Below, one piece after another: positions 1 to 11,700 of a stretch of DNA of 64,000 nt (positions are counted from its first letter, which is position 1; every line of letters starts with the position of its first letter). The notes under the pieces are model-generated. The model worked only from the letters and a program-made list of their open reading frames with translations, was not told where the DNA came from and did not search any database. This stretch comes from Serripes groenlandicus (taxonomy: Eukaryota > Mollusca > Bivalvia > Cardiida > Cardiidae). The position numbers and the translations under genes were made by a program. The DNA lies in the NCBI GenBank assembly GCA_031761405.1, contig JASEVX010000003.1, positions 66,992,150 through 67,056,149 on the forward strand, written 5' to 3'.

Positions 1-91
1 GCACACTGGATGCCAATTAACTAGCAATAGTTTTAATGTCTTTTTCCCATAAAGACGTCTCTGGTCTAAATGTTTCAATGGAACTAATTAA

Positions 92-250
92 CTCTATTGG
101 CGCCGAATCTCCTAAAGTATACACTCTTCCATGTCCCATTTTGGAAAGATTAACAATGCTGATTTAAGATGAGACAGCTCGTTACGAGCTGACACAGCTG
201 AATCTGTATTGTTTGCAAAACACTCAATATTTCCAATGACGCTTAAAGAA
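92..250 (-). mobile_element. Foldback MITE family 1, internally deleted copy
   Basis: Reverse-oriented copy flanked by TTAA (88-91 and 251-254). It starts CTCTATTGGCGCCGAAT and keeps the central hairpin (GACAGCTCGTTACGAGCTG) with ATTGTTTGC on its right arm. It is 159 bp against about 206 bp for intact copies, so part of the left half is missing. Confidence 0.75.
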
Positions 251-299
251 TTAAGTGCAGTGAATTTAAAACGTTTGAACAGTTTGTATGCTTTCTTTA

Positions 300-522
300 C
301 ACCAGAAGAGCAAACATTGCAGCAGACGACTTTGAAAATCTCAAGGCAAAAAATTGAAAATAATATTTTAGGAATAAAAGTTAAATTATTGCATCGAAAT
401 AAAAAAACAATATGGCAAATAGTAAATTGCTTATTGAGTGCATGTTCTTATATTGTCATAATGTTTTCGAAAATCGTCTGCTGTAGATGCGTCAAAATGC
501 ATCTTGCACGTGAGAAAGGATT
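300..522 (+). mobile_element. Foldback MITE family 2, diverged copy
   Basis: Recognised by GCAGCAGACGACTTTGAAAA near the left end and TCGTCTGCTGTAGATGCGTC with GTGAGAAAGGATTA at the right, the arms of family 2. The open frame across it is a chance product. The right part overlaps the start of the tandem duplication at 424. Confidence 0.6.
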
Positions 523-1915
523 ACCCTTGAGACAGGCTGTGCACCCAGACAGAGATTAGTCTAGAGATGTCACGTGATTCGAGGTTGCACTCATAGATAA
601 TTCGATTTGTAATCACATCTATTTAAACAAAACGTCTGGGTAAACATTTCCTCATCGGGTTCTATTCGTATTCCATTTCCCTGATAGAGACGAATTTCCA
701 GGTCTTAAACCTAACTTTTCGCTGACAAAGGCAATTGAAGGCTTTTGCAAACAATGCAGATTCCTGAAATCTGCACTGTTTGCCACTTTGACATTCTATT
801 TTTACCAAATGTCCTGTTGGAAGAATCATGGATGAGAGTCGACTTTGTGAAATTTGGCAGTGACAAAGTTATTGATATTACACCGACTGCGCAACAATCA
901 TTTAGCAAATATTATTCTAACCAGTGATCGCGCCTTCTGTGTGGAAAAAACCGCTCATCACGTCTACTTTTCTGCAGTAGAAGTCACGGTTTTAGCGATG
1001 ATGATGATATTGAAACGCTGACTTGCTCATGACAGACGTATTCGATGTAATCGAATATATCGCCTTATTGAAAACACGTGGTGATATATCAGTTTCTTGA
1101 AATGAAATTTCTACGTGTAGATAGAAATAGGAAATTGCTCATTGAGTGCATGTTCTCATACTGTCATAACGTTTTCGAAAATCGTCTGCTGCAAATGCGT
1201 CAAAATGCATCTTGCACGTGAGAAAGGATTACCCTTGAGACATGCCGTGCACTCAGACAGAGAAAGTCTAGAGACATCACGTGATTCAAGGTTGCACTCA
1301 TAGATAATTCAATTGTAATCACATCTATTTAAACAAAGCGTCTGATTTGTAATCACATCTATTTAAACAAAGCGTCTGGGTAAACATTTCCTCATCGGGT
1401 TCTATTCGTATTCCATTTCCCTGATAGAGACGAATTTCCAGGTTTAGTTGAAACCTAACCCTTTCGCTGGCAAAGACAATTAAAGGCCTTTGCAAATATT
1501 TCAGATGCAGGTGAGACTGCTCGTAACGAGCTGTCTCTCCTGAAATCTGCACTTTTTGCCACTTATACATTCAATTTTACAAAATGTCCTGTTGGAAGAG
1601 ACATGGAGGAAAATCGACTTAGCGAAATTTCGCAGTGACAGCGTTATTAATATTACACTGATTGCGAAACAATCATTTAGCAAATATTATTCTAACCAGT
1701 GATTGCGCCTTCTGTGTGGAAACAAACTCGCAAAGGCAGAACCCGCTCTGCAATCACGTCTATGTTTCTGCAGTAGAAGTCACGGTTTTAGCGATGGTGG
1801 TGTGATATCGAAACGCACACTTGCTCATGACAGACGTATTCGACTTAATCGCCTTTTTTGAAAACACGTGGTGATTATATCAGGTTCTTGAAATGAAATT
1901 ACTACGTTCAGAAAG
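424..1915. repeat. Direct tandem duplication, two units of about 0.7-0.8 kb
   Basis: Unit A (424-1131) and unit B (1132 to about 1915) both start aaattgct(t/c)attgagtgc and run collinearly through CTTGCACGTGAGAAAGG, CTCATCGGGTTCTATTCG, the MITE-like block and ttgaaaacacgtggtgat. The offset at the start is 708 bp. Unit B has an extra local duplication of about 35 bp (around 1311-1378, cacatctatttaaacaaagc twice). Each unit carries a diverged family-1-like MITE; unit A lacks the central hairpin that unit B retains (about 1505-1550). Confidence 0.85.
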
Positions 1916-2186
1916 AGTTGACAACACTGTGGGGAAGAGAAGACATTCGCTTGTTTTGAGTTATATCTCCTAATATATCATTTCCTTTCTTTTTAATCAC
2001 GAGTCGGCTTTCGGAAAAGTCATCGACTATATGAGGGAAAGTCATCGACTATGTGAGGGAAAGACTATACATGTATACTATATACGGTAAATCAGGTTAC
2101 ACTTTAACCCTTCCAACATACAACTTAGTTAAGTTCCCTCCCGCATATTCACATACTGACCGATACTCGTCTCCATTCTCTGTTAA

Positions 2187-2383
2187 CCCTTTCCCTCATA
2201 CGACAATTCTGCAGACGACTTTGAACGTCTCTATAATTGAATGGATAACCTATGACTAAAAGTGGAAAACATTGTGGCAAAAGGAGAAATTTCTCGTTTT
2301 GAGCAATTTCTTCTTTTGTCACTATGTTTTCGAAAAGCCGTCTGCTGCAGAGGCGTCAGAAAGCATTTATATGAGGGAAAGGG
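2187..2383 (+). mobile_element. Foldback MITE family 2
   Basis: TTAA on both sides (2183-2186, 2384-2387). Ends are CCCTTTCCCTCATA and TATGAGGGAAAGGG. The centre is GAAATTTCTCGTTTTGAGCAATTTC, written here only to note that its left arm has one mismatch to the usual hairpin. No open frame of note. Confidence 0.85.
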
Positions 2384-2489
2384 TTAAACCAGATGCGTAT
2401 AAACAAAAAATGTGTTTCGAGTTTGACAGATTCGTATGCATTTCAAACATTCATGGAAAAGATTGAAAAGTTAATAACGTTTTTGGGAA

Positions 2490-2612
2490 ATATTGAGTTA
2501 AAATGAGAAATAGCTTGTTTTGAGGTAATTTTCCATTTTCAAAAATGTTTTCAAAAGTTATATGTTGCATACATATGCTGTCGGAATTCGTTTATATCAG
2601 GTAAAGAATTAA
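2490..2612 (+). mobile_element. Decayed family 2 MITE remnant
   Basis: Contains a gagaaatagcttgttttgag core, a TTTTCAAAAGTTATATGTTGC right arm and ends in aaagaattaaccc. Left end not recognisable. Confidence 0.4.
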
Positions 2613-2670
2613 CCCTCATCCTGCTGAGTTAATCATCCGTGATTTCAGATATGTTCTCGCCCTATGATAT

Positions 2671-2949
2671 ATTGCTTGATTAGGGTTTAACGGCGTTTTC
2701 AACCATTTTGCAGTCATATCAAGGCGACCAGTTCACCTATTCATACGTTTACTGGGTTTCCCACACCATACTTTCCAAGCAACTGGCTGGTTTTCCACAT
2801 AGACTATAAGCACATTGGTGGAAAACGAATGACACGAGTCACAGTGACTTTTGTCAAACGTCGGAAAGAATTTAGGATGAGCTGGAGTTCTAACTCACAT
2901 CCCCTATATTGACAGCCCGCGTCGCTACCGATTGAGCCACCGAGGCTAG
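2671..2949 (-). mobile_element. tRNA-headed SINE, type A, reverse oriented
   Basis: Reads from the tail (gggtttaacggcgttttcaa, tcatatcaaggcgaccagtt) to the tRNA-like head (cgctaccgattgagccaccg) on the plus strand. The same order occurs at 25515, 32221 and 39879 and, inverted, at 51061. No intact pol III B box remains. Confidence 0.8.
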
Positions 2950-3289
2950 GCTCTCGTCCATTGATCTACTTATTGAATATCAGGCGACATAGAGCAAACA
3001 CTGACTTGACGTATAAAAATATCTTGGTCATCCCTGTTGGTTAATGCGGTTTTAAATCGAACAATGCAGGAAAGGAACAATCACAGGACAAGATCAATCA
3101 CAGGATACAAATATACGTATCTTGCAGGATGCAGTTAGATCACGGATGCACGGTTAATTCCGATGATAAAGCTCGTTGATATTAAGTAGGCGTATAGTAG
3201 GAAGACTCTCCATATTCTTTCAGACTTATTAGTCTTTTGAGAAAGCAAACCAAATGGTTCGGAGTTCTGATACTACTTTAAGAACATGA

Positions 3290-3468
3290 ATTATGCCCCT
3301 CATCTAGTGCTCTGATAGCGTGCAAGTGCTACTAGATTTGATATGTTTTTTCACGTGTAATTTCTGTATGTTTAATATTTGTATTTTTGTAATTTGTAAT
3401 TTGTAACTTGTTGTCATATGGGTTCGTTGAATGAATAAACTAAACTATATATATATATATATATATAA
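3290..3468 (+). mobile_element. Probable non-LTR retrotransposon 3' tail with (TA)n
   Basis: AT-rich, non-coding stretch ending in gaatgaataaactaaac followed by a (TA)n run (about 3449-3468). It resembles the 3' ends of LINEs but has no coding part, so assignment is tentative. Confidence 0.3.
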
Positions 3469-3594
3469 AAGATGTACATGCATGTTGGCTTACTTACAGA
3501 CGTAAATCTTTGTGCCAAACCTGTAACTAACGGCAGCAGTTTAATAACTTTTTCAACATGTATATCTATCTGTCACATATAACTCTTTCGATGA

Positions 3595-3870
3595 AACAGA
3601 TGACGTTAACAACTGTTTTTCGGGGAAATGATGCATTGCCCAAAACAGTTTTTCAGTCATTTTACGGCGTTTCCTGTGTAAATTATCAGTGCTGATTTGA
3701 AGTTTATCCTTACGCCAGTTAAACCCGTCTGCAACACTTCGCACCATGGAGAGACATAACTACTACCACTTTCAAGTCTATGGTATGACCCGACCGTGGA
3801 TTAAACAATTGTCTCCCGCTCTCGAGGCGGACATCATAACCATTACACCACCGAGGCAGTTCTTACCAAA
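3595..3870 (-). mobile_element. tRNA-headed SINE, type B, diverged
   Basis: Shares cagtcattttacggcgtttcc, ataactactacca and a degenerate head, cattacaccaccgaggc, with the better copy at 19402-19695. Reverse oriented. Confidence 0.55.
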
Positions 3871-4899
3871 CTGCATGAAGTGGCAGGCTGATACCCATTA
3901 TTCATTCTTCATAGCCCGTATCCCCCTCAGCCTTCAGTTTTTATTCCATATTTGAACCTTTTATTTTTTCAATTTTTCTGACCAACTGTACGCATTGACG
4001 AACGTGCTTATGCCTGGATACGCGCCTGACAGACGCTTTCTGACTCTTCTGCAACAGACGACTTTTGAAAACATCGTGACAAAATGCCGTAAAGAACACT
4101 TCATTTTCATTCATTCAAAAGCTGCTTTTCAAACTAATAGTTCACGTTATTTGAGAATCGGGACGATGTGCATGTAAACGATTATCCGTGGCTTAACGTT
4201 TTTCATGGCGTCTGTTCTCGTAATTAGCTCGAGATTATCTACGTGGTCGCAAAATGCAAAGTAGATCTGATTTTACAAAATATAAATTTATTGTAGAAAT
4301 CTATGCATATTCTAAAGAAACAGGGGAACAGGTGTAAACTGCCTTTTAAACGCATTTTGATACAGGAACCTAATACTGAAACATTATATGTACACTACGC
4401 TAGTGTCAGACAATAACTTGCTCAAATGAGCATTGATTGATTGATTGGAACTTAACACCGATTGCAATGGTATATCAGTTTTATCAAGACTGCCTGTTCA
4501 CATAACGTGTGTTTCCTAGCATTCTAGAATCTGTACTACACACAACGTTTTGTTCCAAGGCAATTAAATGAGCAGAAAAGTACGGTAAGATTAATAACGA
4601 CTTAATATTCACAGGTATAATCTCAATCACAACAATCACAATTGTTTTAATTAATAAACATAGGACTGTGTACATAGCCTCACTGGTTGCATCCATGTGT
4701 ACCCTTATTCGATACCAAGACAGTGACGCCATATCATTGTACATGTCAACCCGGCAAATAGAAGAACACATTATAAAGCTTTGATAGCAGAACACTTTGA
4801 AATTGTTTCCTTGAAATAATTGACAATTTTGTCACAGGAACTGTAGCGAATCACTTTCGGAAACTTTCAAACAAAAGAAGAAATGAGCCATCCCTCGAG
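3871..4899. other. No gene recognised
   Basis: AT-rich sequence. A family 2 MITE fragment (gacgctttctgactcttctgc, about 4030-4085) is the only recognised element. A hydrophobic minus-strand frame at 4484-4795 has no homology I recognise and no splice context. Confidence 0.5.
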
Positions 4900-5315
4900 A
4901 AAACCAACATCGTGGACTCTGCTTAACTCTTTCAGCGTCAAAGGCAATATTGAGCATTTTGCAAACAATGCAGATTCATGTGAGTCAGCTCGTAACGAGC
5001 TGTCTCACCTGAAATCTGCATTGTTTGGCTGTGAGTTATAAAAAGATTCCAAAAATCCTATAACATGAAAATAGAGTCGTCCGAGTTTGAACATGGAAGA
5101 GTTTACTCTAAACAATTCGACGCTGAAAGGGTTAAAGTATCGACCTTAGCATGCCGCGCAGGCACTTTTCGCCTCCTGTGTATTTTCTGTTTCAGGAATC
5201 ATTACTCTATAGCCCTATCCCCCTGAGATGGAATGTGTCGGCCCGGATTAGCCTGCGCGGACTGCACATGCTGATCTGGATCGATACATTACGCAGAGTC
5301 TATAATGTTGGTTTT
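4900..5315 (+). mobile_element. Foldback MITE family 4, split by a family 1 MITE
   Basis: Left end aaaaccaacatcgtggactc and right end gcagagtctataatgttggt are inverted repeats. Inside are gtatcgacc, gccgcgcaggc and agcctgcgcgg, the palindromic pieces also seen at 28251-28480. The family 1 element 4927-5131 sits in the left terminal repeat; without it and one TTAA, the arm reads ggactctgcTTAAagtatcgacc, matching the complement of the arm near 28440-28462. The open frame at 5151-5372 is a by-product. Confidence 0.75.
4927..5131 (+). mobile_element. Foldback MITE family 1
   Basis: TTAA at 4923-4926 and 5132-5135. Ends CTCTTTCAGCGTC and GACGCTGAAAGGG. Central hairpin GTGAGTCAGCTCGTAACGAG with matching right arm, flanked by CAAACAATGCAGATT and AATCTGCATTGTTTG type arms. 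Confidence 0.9.
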
Positions 5316-5520
5316 GTTGTAATTCGACTCAAATGTCAATATCATACAATTTCATCATTCAATAATTTTTAGAAAACGTATCTTTTCAACCTAAAAACAA
5401 TGTATTATTTATCAAGAGTTTTGTTATATTTATTTTTGATTAAAACTACCCCCTCAAAAGAACAACAACCCCACAACACATCAAGTAATGGTTTAACAAA
5501 GATAAAATGAATATCCTTAC

Positions 5521-5590
5521 CTAATGCACTCATATAACCGTCAAGGTTCTCAGCGGCTGCAAAGTTCCATTTTCCAATCAAAGATGCCAT
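5521..5590 (-). CDS. Fatty-acid-binding protein, first coding exon (gene continues left)
   Basis: Minus-strand ATG at 5590-5588 in good context (aaaacaaaaATGG) opens 23 codons plus one base and ends in a consensus donor, ATTAG|GTAAGG, at 5521/5520. The peptide begins MASLIGKWN and contains GKWNFAAAENLDGYM. The order 'GKW...(S/A)EN(F/L)D.YM.ALG' is the hallmark N-terminus of intracellular lipid-binding proteins (FABP/CRABP, about 130 residues, ten-stranded beta-clam), and a first exon of about 70 bp ending in phase 1 after ALG is the usual intron position in that family. These proteins carry fatty acids or retinoids in the cytosol. Exons 2-4 are not visible between here and position 1, so they should lie past the left edge. 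The 5' leader has a CT-rich run (on the coding strand) at about 5632-5655. Upstream in-frame ATG codons (to 5716) are probably untranslated. Confidence 0.85.
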
Positions 5591-5716
5591 TTTTGTTTTA
5601 ATTTTAATACCGTTAAGCCCTTTAGAGAGAGATAGAGAGAGAGCGTGTGTAGTGAGCTGGACGAGTACAACTAGTAGACTGGTGATGAAATGGGGGGAGG
5701 GTATCGTAAAACACAC

Positions 5717-6640
5717 ACAATTGCCTGGTTCCCGACTTCATTGATACATCGAAGATTGAATGGATATAAGCAAGAAACCAGTAATGCGTTTACTACGAAA
5801 CGCCAGGTATCTGCTACATTTTGATTGGTTTAACCTCATGGTACAGCCAATCAAAAATAGTTAAACCCTAGCGTCTCGCATTTGACCAACCTTGGTCAGG
5901 TGATAGTATACTGGTAGGGATTGGTTGCCGAACTTAACACTATATAATAGTGTAAAAAGTTTACAAGTTGGTAACCAGATAATATTTTAACCGCGGCTAT
6001 CCGGGACGGGTTATGAGTAATACCCATGTGTTCAGACACATATCACTTTTTATCTCATAGGTCATGGTGCAACATAATGAAACGAGGTCATTTATCTGAG
6101 ATATATGTGACGTGGTGGCCGTGGCACGGTAGTATATTACACAAAACGATTAGACTAAAATGTTTATATGAATGTCGTATAGCACCGTTTCAAAAATATA
6201 AGTCATAACATGGCGAGCAGCTTCCAGCTTTTTCAAGTATTCCACGCAGCACTCTTCCTTGCTTGGTAATTTTCTGCCTTTAATCAAATAGTATACGTTT
6301 GCGCCTATGTCCCAAGTGGAAGATTAATGCTTTATTTGTATAATTCGACAGTTGTATAATTCGAATACAGTTTTAGTGGCGCAGCCTTACCAAATGTAAC
6401 ACAGGGACTATTATACAGAAGACCAAGACGACATATATCTTGCTGACCTTTCATCCAATTATTACATTACTAGCTATTTAACTACAGTAAAAAACTTCCG
6501 AGCACGCTGGATTTCATTATCGAAGACCTTGATAAGTGTGATCTTCGGTCTTACAACTGGAGACACCTTAAATGTAATCGATGCTTGAAAGCCAATCGTA
6601 GTAGTTGTTTCAATGTTCTTTTTCATTTGTCGGGCGTATT
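5717..6640. other. Upstream flank of the FABP exon; no gene recognised
   Basis: Contains a short foldback (tttgattggttt ... gccaatcaaaaat, about 5818-5860) and a cactatataatagtg palindrome with a TATA-like core (about 5938-5953) that could serve the minus-strand gene. A minus-strand frame of about 55 codons at 6474-6640 ends in TAG and looks moderately coding-like, but its upstream side is a purine microsatellite with no acceptor. Confidence 0.4.
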
Positions 6641-6705
6641 CAGTCTCTCTGTCTCTGTCTCTGTCTATGTCTCTGTATCTGTCTCTGTCTCTGTCTCTGT
6701 CTCTG

Positions 6706-6784
<79 letters not shown>

Positions 6785-6903
6785 GTCTCTGTCTCTGTCT
6801 CTTTCTCTGTCTCTTTCTCTCTTTCTCTCTTTCTCTCTTTCTTTCTCTCTTTCTCTCTCTCACCATCTCTCTCTCGCTCTCTAAATCTACCTCTCTCTCT
6901 ATT

Positions 6904-6934
<31 letters not shown>

Positions 6935-7313
6935 ACCCTCTCTCTATCTCCTCTCTCTACCCCTCTTTCTCTCTCTCACCTCTATCTCTGTCGCTCTCTC
7001 TCTCACCCCCCTCTCTCTCTCTCTATCTCTCTCTCTCTCTCCTCTTTCTCTCTCTCACCCTCTATCTCTCTCTCTCTCTCTCTCTCCTTTTTCTCTCTCA
7101 CCATCTCTCTCATTCTCGGTCTCTCCTCTATCATTCTCTTTTCTCACTCTCTCAATTTCTCTCTATTTTTTATATCTCTACATCCCTCTCTCTCACTGTA
7201 TGTCTCTAGTTCTCTCTCTCCCCCCTCTCTCTCTCTCTCCTCTCCTCTCTCTCTCTCTCTCTCTCTTACCTCTTTCTCCCAATCTCTCTCTGTCTCTATA
7301 TGTCTCGCCCCCC
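6641..7313. repeat. CT-rich microsatellite (TCTCTG/TC)n
   Basis: Pure and interrupted TC, TCTCTG and TTTCTC runs. All open frames here are Ser/Leu or Arg/Glu low-complexity artefacts. Confidence 0.97.
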
Positions 7314-7513
7314 NNNNNNNNNNNNNNNNNNNNNNNNNNNNNNNNNNNNNNNNNNNNNNNNNNNNNNNNNNNNNNNNNNNNNNNNNNNNNNNNNNNNNNN
7401 NNNNNNNNNNNNNNNNNNNNNNNNNNNNNNNNNNNNNNNNNNNNNNNNNNNNNNNNNNNNNNNNNNNNNNNNNNNNNNNNNNNNNNNNNNNNNNNNNNNN
7501 NNNNNNNNNNNNN
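7314..7513. other. Assembly gap, 200 N
   Basis: Exactly 200 N following CCCCCC at the end of the CT microsatellite. The round number suggests a fixed-size scaffold gap, so the true distance is unknown. Confidence 0.98.
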
Positions 7514-8499
7514 AAACATTTGGAGATTTCCTTGAAATAAAAATACGAGTTATGAATATAACTGCACAGTTTAACAACTCAATATAAATATACATTTCTC
7601 TCATCCGAACTCATATGTTATCATTCCTCATTCACTCTTACAGTCAATCGCTCACACTACATGCACTCATTTAGTCACTCAAACTTTCACTCGCTCACGC
7701 ATATATAATGTATATAATATGAGTATAGGTGCTACCTATTTCGGGTAGACATTTATTGACTTTTGTGATCGGTAAATAATTCTCCGTGAACTGCAGTTAG
7801 CCCTTTGCTTGCAGCACGATCAGGTATTTACGAGTCCTATCGACCTAAGAAAATAAAATAAAAATCATCATCAGGTTAAGCATATATTTAACTTTAAAAT
7901 ATGGCTAAGATTTTAAATCCATGGAATTATGATGACAGGTACAACAAATAATCAACTTGCCCTTCATAAAGTACTTCAAATGAAACGATTCCATAATTTA
8001 CGGAACTACATAACTAACCTTTCCTATCATTTCTGTCGTTTTCCTTTTGGTTATTTATTCATCATTTGCGTTACGCTAATAGAATGACGTCATATTACAG
8101 GAATTTGGATTTGTAACTTCCGGAAAGTCAGAAAACCCCTATTATGAGTTTTTATTTGAACTCGTTTTAGAACTTGACGACGAGTGTCATTAAACGGAAA
8201 TGATCACACATAAAATTACTAATTACTTTATCGGTACGTATTATCATATTTAAATATTTCCTCTAGAAGTTTTTTTTGTTTCGATATTTGTTTCCATCCA
8301 ATCAAAATGTAGCAGAATCGTGACTGCATCGAAAAATCCACTCTAGACACAATTTTTGGAAAGACAGTATAGCAAAGTTTTGCAAAGTTCATACACATTA
8401 CCTATTGACGGGAAACATCGTTTTGCAACATTTGTTTACCCGTATTACGTATCACAATATACCATATCACTAATAAAGATGTTTGAGTTTGAGTTTGAC
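7514..8499. other. No gene recognised; CRE/ETS-like motifs
   Basis: AT-rich. TGACGTCA at about 8085-8092 is followed by ACTTCCGGAAAG at about 8116-8127, a promoter-like pairing of CRE and ETS consensus sites, but no adjacent exon is evident. Confidence 0.35.
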
Positions 8500-8622
8500 A
8501 TTATTTTGGACCACATAATTGAAACAATTGTATAATGCCCCAGTTTGATGTAAGTATTTTCTCCTTTCTGGACATTGTTGTCATAATCCGCCTGCTCTAG
8601 AGGCGATGGAAACGGGTTAACA
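8500..8622 (+). mobile_element. Decayed family 2 MITE
   Basis: Only the right half is recognisable: attttctcctttctggacattgttgtc, ccgcctgctctagaggcg and a terminal aacgggtta. Confidence 0.35.
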
Positions 8623-8714
8623 AATGAGTGTCTATGCAATCATACTATGAATAGATATATTCGTATTTAATAAACAATACGTGAATGTACATATGCTCAT
8701 CAAAGCAATCTGCG

Positions 8715-11700
8715 CTACTAGTCACCCGACTTATAGCCAGACTACAAGTAGGTCGGAAATCACCCGACTTATTGCCAGACTACTAGTAGGTCGGAAATCA
8801 CCCGACTTATTGCCAGACTACAAGTAGGTCGGAAATCACCCGACTTATTGCCAGACTACTAGTAGGTCGGAAATCACCCGAATTATAGCCAGACTACAAG
8901 TAGGTCGGAAATCACCCGACTTATAGCCAGACTACTAGTAGGTCGGAAATCACCCGACTTATTGCCAGACTAGACTACAAGTAGGTCGGAAATCACCCGC
9001 CTTATAGCCAGACTACTAGTAGGTCGGAAATCACCCGACTTATTACCAGACTACAAGTAGGTCGGAAATCACCCGCCTTATAGCCAGACTACTAGTAGGT
9101 CGGAAATCACCCGACTTATAGCCAGACTACTAGTAGGTCGGAAATCACCCGACTTATAGCCAGACTACTAGTAGGTCGGAAATCACCCGACTTATAGCCA
9201 GACTACTAGTAGGTCGGAAATCACCCGCCTTATAGCCAGACTACAAGTAGGTCGGAAATCACCCGACTTATAGCCAGACTACTAGTAGGTCGGAAATCAC
9301 CCGAATTATAGCCAGACTACTAGTAGGTCGGAAATCACCCGCCTTATAGCCAGACTACTAGTAGGTCGGAAATCACCCGACTTATAGCCAGACTACTAGT
9401 AGGTCGGAAATCACCCGACTTATTGCCAGACTACTAGTAGGTCGGAAATCACCCGACTTATTGCCAGACTACTAGTAGGTCGGAAATCACCCGCCTTATA
9501 GCCAGACTACTAGTAGGTCGGAAATCACCCGACTTATTGCCAGACTACTAGTAGGTCGGAAATCACCCGACTTATAGCCAGACTACTAGTAGGTCGGAAA
9601 TCACCCGACTTATAGCCAGACTACTAGTAGGTCGGAAATCACCCGACTTATAGCCAGACTACTAGTAGGTCGGAAATCACCCGACTTATAGCCAGACTAC
9701 AAGTAGGTCGGAAATCACCCGACTTATAGCCAGACTACTAGTAGGTCGGAAATCACCCGAATTATAGCCAGACTACTAGTAGGTCGGAAATCACCCGAAT
9801 TATAGCCAGACTACAAGTAGGTCGGAAATCACCCGACTTATAGCCAGACTACTAGTAGGTCGGAAATCACCCGACTTATTGCCAGACTAGACTACAAGTA
9901 GGTCGGAAATCACCCGCCTTATAGCCAGACTACTAGTAGGTCGGAAATCACCCGACTTATTGCCAGACTACTAGTAGGTCGGAAATCACCCGACTTATAG
10001 CCAGACTACTAGTAGGTCGGAAATCACCCGACTTATAGCCAGACTACAAGTAGGTCGGAAATCACCCGACTTATAGCCAGACTACTAGTAGGTCGGAAAT
10101 CACCCGACTTATTGCCAGACTACTAGTAGGTCGGAAATCACCCGACTTATAGCCAGACTACTAGTAGGTCGGAAATCACCCGACTTATAGCCAGACTACA
10201 AGTAGGTCGGAAATCACCCGACTTATTGCCAGACTACTAGTAGGTCGGAAATCACCCGACTTATAGCCAGACTACTAGTAGGTCGGAAATCACCCGACTT
10301 ATAGCCAGACTACTAGTAGGTCGGAAATCACCCGCCTTATAGCCAGACTACTAGTAGGTCGGAAATCACCCGACTTATTGCCAGACTACTAGTAGGTCGG
10401 AAATCACCCGCCTTATAGCCAGACTACTAGTAGGTCGGAAATCACCCGACTTATAGCCAGACTACAAGTAGGTCGGAAATCACCCGACTTATTGCCAGAC
10501 TACTAGTAGGTCGGAAATCACCCGACTTATAGCCAGACTACTAGTAGGTCGGAAATCACCCGACTTATAGCCAGACTACTAGTAGGTCGGAAATCACCCG
10601 CCTTATAGCCAGACTACTAGTAGGTCGGAAATCACCCGACTTATTGCCAGACTACTAGTAGGTCGGAAATCACCCGACTTATTGCCAGACTACTAGTAGG
10701 TCGGAAATCACCCGACTTATAGCCAGACTACAAGTAGGTCGGAAATCACCCGAATTATAGCCAGACTACTAGTAGGTCGGAAATCACCCGACTTATAGCC
10801 AGACTACTAGTAGGTCGGAAATCACCCGACTTATAGCCAGACTACTAGTAGGTCGGAAATCACCCGACTTATAGCCAGACTACAAGTAGGTCGGAAATCA
10901 CCCGAATTATAGCCAGACTACTAGTAGGTCGGAAATCACCCGACTTATAGCCAGACTACTAGTAGGTCGGAAATCACCCGACTTATAGCCAGACTACAAG
11001 TAGGTCGGAAATCACCCGACTTATAGCCAGACTACTAGTAGGTCGGAAATCACCCGACTTATTGCCAGACTACAAGTAGGTCGGAAATCACCCGACTTAT
11101 AGCCAGACTAGACTACAAGTAGGTCGGAAATCACCCGACTTATTGCCAGACTACAAGTAGGTCGGAAATCACCCGAATTATAGCCAGACTACTAGTAGGT
11201 CGGAAATCACCCGACTTATAGCCAGACTACTAGTAGGTCGGAAATCACCCGACTTATTGCCAGACTACTAGTAGGTCGGAAATCACCCGAATTATAGCCA
11301 GACTACAAGTAGGTCGGAAATCACCCGACTTATTGCCAGACTACTAGTAGGTCGGAAATCACCCGAATTATAGCCAGACTACAAGTAGGTCGGAAATCAC
11401 CCGACTTATAGCCAGACTACTAGTAGGTCGGAAATCACCCGACTTATAGCCAGACTACTAGTAGGTCGGAAATCACCCGACTTATTGCCAGACTACTAGT
11501 AGGTCGGAAATCACCCGACTTATAGCCAGACTACTAGTAGGTCGGAAATCACCCGACTTATAGCCAGACTACTAGTAGGTCGGAAATCACCCGACTTATA
11601 GCCAGACTACTAGTAGGTCGGAAATCACCCGACTTATTGCCAGACTACTAGTAGGTCGGAAATCACCCGACTTATAGCCAGACTACTAGTAGGTCGGAAA

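Noticed and set aside
5151..5372. 73-codon frame similar to one at 28106-28396 (minus)
   Set aside because: The similarity is due to the family 4 MITE in both places, not to a conserved gene.
6474..6640. Possible last exon on the minus strand (55 codons ending in TAG)
   Set aside because: Codon use looks plausible, but upstream on that strand is pure GA repeat without a pyrimidine tract, and I recognise no domain. Left as an unproven frame.
6474..7540. Several long Ser/Leu and Arg/Glu frames, some running into the N gap
   Set aside because: Low-complexity artefacts of the CT repeat and of N translated as X.
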